A DNA stretch of 6,543 nucleotides from an uncultured Campylobacter sp. (GTDB lineage: Bacteria; Campylobacterota; Campylobacteria; Campylobacterales; Campylobacteraceae). Of this stretch, positions 1 to 5,591 are shown in pieces; position 1 is the first letter of the stretch; the number at the start of each line of letters is the position of its first letter. A model generated the notes under the pieces. It worked only from the letters and a program-made list of their open reading frames with translations, searched no databases and was not told where the DNA came from. The stretch lies in NCBI RefSeq assembly GCF_938045775.1, contig NZ_CALIBH010000245.1, positions 1-6,543 on the forward strand, read 5' to 3'. Made by a program: the position numbers and the translations under genes.

Positions 1-230
1 TCTATGTCGTACAAGACGGCAAGGTCGCCAAAAAAGTAGTCAAAATTTCGGCTCAAGATACCCGCACTGCGACGATCTCAAGCGGGCTGCAGGACGGCGA
101 TCAGATCATTTTGGATAATTTTAAAAAGATCAACGTGGGCTCCAAGGTCACTCCGGTGCCAGCCAGTACCGATCCCTACGTAGCGGGGCAGCCTGAAGCG
201 TCTCAGAGCAATGCGGAAAGCGGGAAATAA
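1..230 (+). CDS. cmeA: RND efflux periplasmic adaptor (membrane fusion protein), C-terminal end only
   Basis: Only the last 75 codons are present, read in the frame whose first whole codon is at position 3; the stop TAA is at 228-230. The fragment starts YVVQDGKVAKKVVKI and continues with a segment of the type SSGLQDGDQIILDNFKKINVGSKV. This is the usual end of an AcrA/MexA/CmeA adaptor: the membrane-proximal beta-barrel domain ending in 'GL..GD.VI..G..KI..G..V', followed by a short polar tail rich in Ser, Gln and Glu. The family links the inner-membrane pump to the outer-membrane channel in the periplasm. The lipoprotein signal, lipoyl and hairpin domains lie outside the window. The stop overlaps the cmeB start by one base (TAATG), which indicates translational coupling and one operon. 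The name cmeA rests on the neighbouring cmeB and cmeC, because the fragment alone would support only 'adaptor'. Confidence 0.9.
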   Translation, partial: YVVQDGKVAKKVVKISAQDTRTATISSGLQDGDQIILDNFKKINVGSKVTPVPASTDPYVAGQPEASQSNAESGK

Positions 231-3200
231 TGTTTTCTAAATTTTTCATCAACCGCCCCGTCTTTGCCTGCGTCGTTTCGATCATCATCGTAATCGCGGG
301 CGTTTTGGCTCTTAAAAATTCCTCCGTCGAGGAGTATCCGCAACTCACGCCGCCGCAAATCGTCGTTAGCGCTACATATAGCGGCGCGGACGCGCAGACG
401 ATCGCCGACGTCGTCGCAGCCCCTCTTGAAAACGCGATTAACGGCGTTGAAAATATGATCTATATGGAAAGCTCAGCAAGCTCCTCCGGCTCTGTTAGTA
501 TCAACGTATATTTTCAAATCGGCACAAATCCAGCAGATGCGAAAGTCAATGTAAACAACCGCGTCACGCCAGCTCTTACGCTACTTCCCGATGAAGTGCG
601 CCGCTATGGCGTAACCGTCACCGAGCGTAGCAGTACGATGCTCGAAGTGCTTGCGTTTTACGATCCTAGCGAACAGATGGATGTTGTAGAGATGCAAAAC
701 TACGTAGCTATCAACGTCGTAGATGAGCTAAAGCGCGTGCCGGGCGTCGGCGAAGCGCAGGCGCTGGGAACGAAAGACTACGCGATGAGGATCTGGGTAA
801 AGCCTGAGCTACTTAAGAAATTTAACGTTACGACTGCCGAGATAATTGCCGCAATAAGCGAGCAAAACAGCCAATACGCCGCGGGTAAGATGGGCGAGCA
901 GCCGATGAACTTAGGCAATCCCTACGTATATGCGATCAAGCCTGAGGGTCGTTTAAAAACCGTCGAAGAGTTTGAAAATATCATCATACGCGCGCAAAAA
1001 GATGGGAATTTCTTGCGCGTAAAAGATGTCGCCGAGGTCAAACTAGGCGGCGCAAGCTACAATATCTCGGCAAAATTTAACGGCAAAGAGATGGTGCCTG
1101 TGCTTATCTTTATGCAAAGCGGTGCCAACGCTCTAGCCGTAGTTGAAGCGGTAAATAAGCGCATAGACGAGCTTAAGCCTAATTTTCCCGGCGAGCTGAC
1201 CTACGACGTCGCCTACGATACGACTAGCTTCGTAAAAGTATCGATCGAAGAGGTCATTCATACTTTCATTGAAGCGTTAATCCTCGTCATCATCGTTATG
1301 TATATGTTCTTAGGGAACCTTAGAGCGACGATCATTCCGACGCTTGCCGCTCCGGTGTCGATCTGCGGCGCGTTTATCGGAATTTACGCCTTCGGATTTT
1401 CAATAAATTTAATCACTCTTTTCGCGCTTATTTTAGCTATCGGCATCGTCGTGGACGACGCCATTATCGTGATCGAAAACGTAGAGAGAATTTTGCACGA
1501 GGAGCCGGATCTTAGCGTCAAAGAGGCTACCACAAAAGCGATGGGCGAGATCGTAGCGCCCGTCATCTCCATCGTGCTCGTGCTTTCGGCGGTTTTCGTG
1601 CCGGTTGCGTTTATGGAGGGTTTTACCGGGGTTATGCAGAGGCAATTTGCTTTAACGCTAGTATCTTCGGTATGTTTTTCGGGCTTCGTAGCCCTTACGC
1701 TGACGCCCGCACTTTGCGCTCTGATCTTGCAAAAAAAGGAGTCCGAGCCGTTTTTTTTCATAAGATGGTTTAATAATCTTTTTAGCATCTCAACTAAAAT
1801 TTACGCCGCAGGTGTCGGCATGGTTTTGCGCCATGTGCTAATCAGCCTCGTTTTTGTGGGCATCATCATCTATGCAATGATAGAGCTTCTTAAGCTTACT
1901 CCGAGCGGCCTAGTGCCTAACGAAGACAAAGGCTCGATTATGGCGATGACTACGCTTCCATCGGCATCTACGCTGCCCAGGACGGAAGCCGATCAGGATT
2001 TCATCGCAAGCATCGCTAAAAAGTATCCAAACGTAAAAGATATAACCCAAATCACGGGATACGATATGCTAGCCGGAGCGCTTAGAGAAAATGCGGGAGC
2101 TTTTTTTATGAAGCTAAAAGACTGGAAGGAGCGCCCCGGCGATGAAAATTCCAACTTCGCCTTAGCTGCCGCTCTAAACGGGCAACTCTACGGCGCAGAT
2201 CGCAACTCGATGACCTACGTCGTCACGCCGCCGCCTATTATGGGGCTTTCGCTTACGGGCGGATTTGAGCTCTACGCGCAAAGTACGACGGGCAAGAGCT
2301 ACGATGAAATTCGCGCCGATATGGATCGCGTAACCGCCAAAGCCAATCAACACCCAGCTCTAACGCTCGTGCGAACGACGTTAGAAACGGACTTCCCGCA
2401 GTATAAGCTCTATATAGATAAAGAGAAGATAAAGATGCTAGGCGTCAGCATAGCAGACATTTTCACCGTGCTAAATTCCACCATCGGGCAGTATTATATC
2501 AACGACTTTAACCTGATGGGCCGCACGTTTAAGGTCTATATCCGCGCTACGCAAAACTACAGAGACGATCCTAACGATCTAAAATCGCTCTACGTCCGCA
2601 ATGCTAGCGGAGATCTGATCGCGTTAAATTCTTTAGTTAGACTTGAGCGCTCTTTGGGTCCAGATTCCGTTAATAGATTTAACGCCTTCCCGGCTGCGCA
2701 GATTATGGGCGAGCCAAATACGGGCTATACCTCGGGCCAGGCGATAGCGGCGATCCAAGAGGTCATAAAAGAGGAGCTTCCTAGCGGATATTCGATCGGC
2801 TGGGCGGGCTCTGCGTATCAAGAGGTCAGCGAAACCGGCAAGGGCTCGCAGGCATTCGTATTTGGAATGATCTTCGTGTTTTTGATCCTAGCGGCTCAAT
2901 ACGAAAGGTGGCTCATGCCGCTTGCCGTGCTTACCGCCGTGCCGTTTTCGGTATTCGGCGCGCTCGTGTTTACATATTTCCGCGGGCTAAATAACGACAT
3001 ATATTTTCAGATCGGTTTGCTGCTTCTAATCGGTCTGGCGGCGAAAAACGCGATTTTGATCGTGGAATTTGCGATGAATGAGCACCTAAACAACCACCGC
3101 CCTATCGCTGAAGCTGCCGTAGAGGCTGCCAGGATGAGGTTCCGCCCTATCGTGATGACGAGCCTTGCGTTCGGTCTGGGCGTACTTCCGATGGTTATCG

Positions 3201-3388
3201 CCACCGGCGCTGGCGCTGCTAGCCGACATGCATTAGGAACCGGCGTCGTAGGCGGAATGCTCGCGGCATCTACGATCGCGATCTTTTTCGTGCCGCTGTT
3301 TTTCTACCTGCTCGAAAGCTTCAACGCTTGGCTTGATAGACGCGGCAAAAAAGTCCAAACTAACGAGGTGAATGATGAAAATAAATAA
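230..3388 (+). CDS. cmeB: RND (HAE1 family) multidrug efflux pump, inner-membrane transporter CmeB
   Basis: This is the proton-driven pump of a CmeABC/AcrAB-TolC type tripartite exporter. At 1052 residues it is full length for the family (AcrB 1049). The N-terminus MFSKFFINRPVFA is the classic RND start, with TM1 at about 9-28. The first periplasmic loop is about 29-335 and contains the GxxDA..K..V.NR segment near 98-111. TM2-TM6 lie at about 337-499, TM7 at about 535-553, the second periplasmic loop at about 555-870 and TM8-TM12 at about 871-1031. The proton-relay residues are intact: D409 and D410 in TM4 (GIVVDD), K939 in TM10 (GLAAKN), and R970 and T977 in TM11, equivalent to AcrB D407, D408, K940, R971 and T978. 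The ATG at 230 overlaps the cmeA stop, and GGAAAG at 215-220 may serve as a weak ribosome site. Substrates by family knowledge are antibiotics, dyes and bile salts. Several distal-pocket Phe residues of AcrB appear replaced (see findings). A7 and T8 tracts lie at 1731-1737 and 1751-1758. Confidence 0.96.
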   Translation: MFSKFFINRPVFACVVSIIIVIAGVLALKNSSVEEYPQLTPPQIVVSATYSGADAQTIADVVAAPLENAINGVENMIYMESSASSSGSVSINVYFQIGTNPADAKVNVNNRVTPALTLLPDEVRRYGVTVTERSSTMLEVLAFYDPSEQMDVVEMQNYVAINVVDELKRVPGVGEAQALGTKDYAMRIWVKPELLKKFNVTTAEIIAAISEQNSQYAAGKMGEQPMNLGNPYVYAIKPEGRLKTVEEFENIIIRAQKDGNFLRVKDVAEVKLGGASYNISAKFNGKEMVPVLIFMQSGANALAVVEAVNKRIDELKPNFPGELTYDVAYDTTSFVKVSIEEVIHTFIEALILVIIVMYMFLGNLRATIIPTLAAPVSICGAFIGIYAFGFSINLITLFALILAIGIVVDDAIIVIENVERILHEEPDLSVKEATTKAMGEIVAPVISIVLVLSAVFVPVAFMEGFTGVMQRQFALTLVSSVCFSGFVALTLTPALCALILQKKESEPFFFIRWFNNLFSISTKIYAAGVGMVLRHVLISLVFVGIIIYAMIELLKLTPSGLVPNEDKGSIMAMTTLPSASTLPRTEADQDFIASIAKKYPNVKDITQITGYDMLAGALRENAGAFFMKLKDWKERPGDENSNFALAAALNGQLYGADRNSMTYVVTPPPIMGLSLTGGFELYAQSTTGKSYDEIRADMDRVTAKANQHPALTLVRTTLETDFPQYKLYIDKEKIKMLGVSIADIFTVLNSTIGQYYINDFNLMGRTFKVYIRATQNYRDDPNDLKSLYVRNASGDLIALNSLVRLERSLGPDSVNRFNAFPAAQIMGEPNTGYTSGQAIAAIQEVIKEELPSGYSIGWAGSAYQEVSETGKGSQAFVFGMIFVFLILAAQYERWLMPLAVLTAVPFSVFGALVFTYFRGLNNDIYFQIGLLLLIGLAAKNAILIVEFAMNEHLNNHRPIAEAAVEAARMRFRPIVMTSLAFGLGVLPMVIATGAGAASRHALGTGVVGGMLAASTIAIFFVPLFFYLLESFNAWLDRRGKKVQTNEVNDENK
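3365..3371 (+). promoter_or_regulatory. Ribosome binding site of cmeC, inside the cmeB 3' end
   Basis: GAGGTGA matches seven bases of the consensus anti-16S match (AAGGAGGTGA). Two in-frame ATG codons follow at 3372 and 3375. From the end of GAGG (3368) the gap is 3 nt to the first ATG and 6 nt to the second. The second is the better-spaced start and is the one used for cmeC. The site lies in the last codons of cmeB, so ribosomes finishing cmeB would expose or feed it. Confidence 0.65.
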
Positions 3389-4832
3389 CGCTCTTTTAAG
3401 CGCCTTGACGCTTGGAATTTTACTCTGCGGTTGCAACTTCAAGCCCGTCACGCCGCAAAAGCAAACCGGCTTTAAGGCGGATTACGCAAGCACTAACGTT
3501 AGCACGCAGTGGTGGAAAAGTTTCAACGATCCGCAGCTAAACGCCCTGATCCAAAGCGCGCTGGAGCAAAATTCCGATCTGCAAACCGCGCTGAATAACG
3601 TCGAGTACGCGCGCGTAAATTTGGGACTGAACAAGCTTGAGTACCTGCCGAATGTAAATTTAAGCGGCAGCGCGGTGCGCCAAAATAATTTCGGCAACCG
3701 GCCCGATCGTAACTCCCACGGCGCGTATCAGATCGGCGCCGTGCTAAGCTACGAGATCGACCTTTGGGGGCGCGTGCGCAACAGCGTAGATTCGGCGCGA
3801 TCTCGATTTAATGCGACAAAATACGACTATGAAACCGCCAAAAACACGATTACTAGCACGGTTGCGACGACCTATTTCACGCTACTAGCGTTAAAGCAGC
3901 AGGAACAAATTTTAAAAGACAGCCTAAAAAGCTATCAGGATACGCAAAACTACCGCAAAAAGCAGCTCGATGCGGGCGCGGTTAGCGAGATCGTATTTTA
4001 TCAAGCTAAAGCTGCGGTGCAAAGCGCCGAGGCAAGCCTCATAAGCGTGCAAAATCAGCTCTCCGCAGCGCAGACCTCGCTAAATATCCTAACGGGCAAG
4101 AGCTATGATGAAATTTTACGCGGCACGGCGCAGATCGCCGCGAAAATGCCTAGCGCACCGCAGATCCCAAGCGGGATCCCAAGCGACGTGATCCTACACC
4201 GCCCCGACGTCGCAAGCTCGCTCGAAAATCTGCGCTCAAGCAACTTCTTAGTGGGCGTCGCCAAGGCGGGCTACTTCCCTACTTTCTCGCTTACGGGCTC
4301 AGCGGGATACGCAAGCGGCGAGTTTGACAGGCTGTTTACCGCAAGCGCGAGCACGTGGAGCATCGGCGGCTCGCTCGTAGGGCCGCTACTTGATTTCGGC
4401 CGCCAGAAAAGGCGCGTAGAGCTTGCAAATTTAGAGCAAAACGCGAGCTTCATCGCATACGACAAGGCGCTTAAAACCGCTTTCGGCGACGTTCGCGACG
4501 CGCTTGTAGGCGTGCAAAACGCCAAACTAAGGCAGGCAAGCCTCGCCGATCTCGTCGCTTCGCAAAGCAAAATTTATTCAAACGCCTCAAGCAGGTATCA
4601 GACGGGCTACAGCGACCATCTGGAGTTTTTGGATTCACAGCGAAACCTGCTTAGTGCTCAGCTAAACAAGGTGCAGGCCGATCTTGACGTGCTAAACGCG
4701 ACGGTAAACGCCTACAAGGCGCTCGGCGGTGGCTTTAGCATAGAAGATAGCGAAATAAAGGCGCTTATCGGCGCCGAACAGGACGTGCAGCCCGATATGT
4801 CCGCCTTCCCGAAGGATAGAATTTTTAATTAG
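3375..4832 (+). CDS. cmeC: Outer-membrane efflux lipoprotein, TolC/OprM (NodT) family, CmeC
   Basis: This is the outer-membrane duct of the CmeABC exporter, 485 residues from the ATG at 3375 (486 if the ATG at 3372 is used). The N-terminus has a positive and polar start, a hydrophobic stretch (ALLSALTLGILL) and a lipobox LCGC. The predicted lipidated cysteine is C20, so the mature protein is acyl-anchored like OprM. Two outer-membrane efflux repeats follow. The first (about 50-245) contains WWKSFNDPQLNALI, DLWGRVR (129-135) and LDAGAVSE. The second (about 275-454) contains the family signature R276-PDV followed by GVAKAGYFPTFSLTGSAGY (294-312), then LDFGR, the second-repeat counterpart of DLWGR, and the terminal ALGGGF (449-454). 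Long stretches rich in Ala, Gln, Asn and Leu fit the alpha-barrel helices. The gene overlaps cmeB by 14 nt and is the last of the operon. Nothing is truncated. Confidence 0.95.
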   Translation: MKINNALLSALTLGILLCGCNFKPVTPQKQTGFKADYASTNVSTQWWKSFNDPQLNALIQSALEQNSDLQTALNNVEYARVNLGLNKLEYLPNVNLSGSAVRQNNFGNRPDRNSHGAYQIGAVLSYEIDLWGRVRNSVDSARSRFNATKYDYETAKNTITSTVATTYFTLLALKQQEQILKDSLKSYQDTQNYRKKQLDAGAVSEIVFYQAKAAVQSAEASLISVQNQLSAAQTSLNILTGKSYDEILRGTAQIAAKMPSAPQIPSGIPSDVILHRPDVASSLENLRSSNFLVGVAKAGYFPTFSLTGSAGYASGEFDRLFTASASTWSIGGSLVGPLLDFGRQKRRVELANLEQNASFIAYDKALKTAFGDVRDALVGVQNAKLRQASLADLVASQSKIYSNASSRYQTGYSDHLEFLDSQRNLLSAQLNKVQADLDVLNATVNAYKALGGGFSIEDSEIKALIGAEQDVQPDMSAFPKDRIFN

Positions 4833-4883
4833 CTTTAAATTTACGGGCAGCACAAAATTTTAAAATACCCGTAAATTTAAAGC
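4832..4883. repeat. Perfect 16-bp inverted repeat starting on the cmeC stop codon
   Basis: The left arm GCTTTAAATTTACGGG (4832-4847) and right arm CCCGTAAATTTAAAGC (4868-4883) are exact reverse complements, separated by a 20-nt loop holding AAAATTTTAAAA (4854-4865). The first stem base is the last base of the TAG stop. In RNA this gives a long stem directly after cmeC. There is no T-run after the right arm, so it is not a textbook intrinsic terminator. It may protect the operon mRNA 3' end, assist the terminator just downstream, or bind a dimeric protein as DNA. The function is unknown. Confidence 0.85.
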
Positions 4884-4900
4884 GCTGCCGAAATTTTACG

Positions 4901-4939
4901 GCGCAAGCGGATTTTTCAAAAGCTCTGCTTGCGCTTTTT
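4901..4939 (+). terminator. Rho-independent terminator of the cmeABC operon
   Basis: The left arm GCGCAAGCGGA (4901-4911) pairs with the right arm TCTGCTTGCGC (4924-4934). This gives 11 pairs including one G-T wobble, with a 12-nt loop (4912-4923), followed at once by TTTTT (4935-4939). The core GCGCAAGC/GCTTGCGC is perfect. The T-run is on the + strand side only, so it serves the rightward cmeABC transcript and is not bidirectional. It lies about 70 nt after the cmeC stop. Confidence 0.82.
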
Positions 4940-5059
4940 AAATTTAGCGCTACGGCGGACGGCAGGTCTAAATTTAAAAAGTAATCCAGATTTTAAAATA
5001 GCCGCGGCAAGGTAAAATCGCGCTCAGCTAGGAAGCGTAAGGCGGCTGGGTTTAGCGGC

Positions 5060-5180
5060 GCGGTAGAATTTCAAGCGCTGCGGTAAAATTTCCAAGCAGC
5101 ACGGCGGAATTCTAATCGCTGCAGAAAAATTCCAAGCATTGCGATAGAATTTCAAGCGCTGCGGCGAAATTCCAAGCGCC
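5060..5180. repeat. Tandem array of six degenerate 20-21 nt units
   Basis: Six units tile without gaps: 5060-5079, 5080-5100, 5101-5120, 5121-5140, 5141-5160 and 5161-5180. The rough consensus is GCGGTAGAATTYCAAGCGCT. The invariant AATT core starts at 5067, 5087, 5108, 5128, 5148 and 5168, a spacing of 20, 21, 20, 20 and 20. Units 1 and 5 differ at one base, while unit 3 is the most diverged. A weaker seventh unit may follow (AATT at 5189). The period is near two helical turns, so the cores face the same side of DNA. There are no unique spacers, so this is not CRISPR, and the mixed 20/21 period argues against coding. The role is unknown. Confidence 0.8.
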
Positions 5181-5226
5181 GCGTTTTAAATTTAAAGGCA
5201 GAACAGGTTGCGCGCCGAAACGGAAT

Positions 5227-5255
5227 TTGGCAAAATTTTAGATTTTCGCTATAAT
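5227..5255 (+). promoter_or_regulatory. Sigma70 promoter of tRNA-Ser
   Basis: The -35 box TTGGCA (5227-5232) matches five of six consensus bases. It is followed by exactly 17 nt and a perfect -10 box TATAAT (5250-5255). The expected transcription start is near 5262, leaving a leader of about 9 nt before the mature tRNA 5' end at 5271. The bases after the -10 box (CGCGAC) form a GC-rich discriminator, which in other bacteria marks stable-RNA promoters under stringent control. That regulation is inference here. Confidence 0.82.
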
Positions 5256-5270
5256 CGCGACTTTTAATTT

Positions 5271-5358
5271 AGATGGGTGTCCGAGCGGTTGAAGGAGCAC
5301 GCCTGGAACGCGTGTAAAGTGCAAGCTTTCGAGGGTTCGAATCCCTTCCCATCTGCCA
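5271..5358 (+). tRNA. tRNA-Ser, anticodon GGA
   Basis: This is an 88-nt type II tRNA with encoded CCA. The acceptor stem AGATGGG (5271-5277) pairs perfectly with CCCATCT (5348-5354), followed by discriminator G (5355) and CCA (5356-5358). The anticodon arm is CACGC-CTGGAAC-GCGTG, placing GGA at the anticodon, which reads UCC and UCU serine codons. A long variable arm (AAAG....CTTT) follows, as expected for serine, and then the T arm GAGGG-TTCGAAT-CCCTT. It stands alone with its own promoter. I see no integrase or duplicated 3' end to suggest use as an attachment site. Confidence 0.97.
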
Positions 5359-5552
5359 CTACTTTAAAATTTCGTCCTCGCAAAACTCTAAAATTTCGCT
5401 TTTCAACTCGGCGCAAATTTTATAAATTTAAAGCCAAAATTCCACCCTTGCCGCAAATTTAACGATCAAAGATAAAAATTTCCTCCGCCTAAAATCAAAC
5501 CCGAAAGCCACCTAAATTCTATCTCTACGCCCGCCGTTTACCGATATTGCGC

Positions 5553-5558
5553 TAAAAT
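5553..5558 (+). promoter_or_regulatory. Candidate -10 box for the DyP peroxidase gene
   Basis: TAAAAT preceded by TTGCGC lies 34 nt before the ATG at 5592, a reasonable leader length. Campylobacter sigma70 promoters often lack a clear -35 box, and none is visible here. A second TAAAAT at 5565-5570 would leave only about 15 nt of leader. Because TAAAATTC words are common in this DNA, the match could be chance. I see no recognisable PerR or Fur box. Confidence 0.3.
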
Positions 5559-5581
5559 TCTTTTTAAAATTTCACTTTAAA

Positions 5582-5585
5582 GGAG
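5582..5585 (+). promoter_or_regulatory. Shine-Dalgarno of the DyP peroxidase gene
   Basis: GGAG within AAAGGAGAG sits 6 nt upstream of the ATG at 5592. It is the strongest ribosome site in the window and fixes the start. Confidence 0.8.
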
Positions 5586-5591
5586 AGAAAA

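Larger units (their letters stand above)
4833..5270. other. Gene-free interval between cmeC and tRNA-Ser
   Basis: I find no credible protein gene on either strand. From left to right the interval holds the stop-codon inverted repeat, an intrinsic terminator, a mixed stretch at 4940-5059 with AAATTT words and a GCCGCGGC palindrome (5001-5008), the 20-21 nt tandem array (5060-5180), and the tRNA promoter. AAATTT recurs throughout (for example near 4838, 4873, 4940, 4971 and 5188). The stretch 4940-5059 has possible decayed repeat fragments (GGTAAAATCGCGCT at 5011-5024) but nothing I can name. Confidence 0.7.

Noticed and set aside
1384..1788. Reverse-strand open frame of 134 codons inside cmeB
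   Set aside because: It is antisense to a highly conserved RND region (TM3-TM6); its composition follows from cmeB codon use and it resembles no family I know.
5060..5180. CRISPR array
   Set aside because: Units of 20-21 nt are contiguous, with no spacers, and no cas gene is present.
5271..5358. tRNA-Ser as an integration site of a mobile element
   Set aside because: No repeated tRNA 3' end, integrase or composition break is visible in the window.
5277..5462. Forward open frame of 61 codons over the tRNA
   Set aside because: It begins inside the tRNA acceptor region, has no ribosome site, and its sequence is simply the translated tRNA plus AT-rich spacer.
5359..5591. Gene or intrinsic terminator in the spacer after the tRNA
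   Set aside because: No credible open frame and no stem followed by a T-run; only repeated AAATTT and TAAAATTTCG words.
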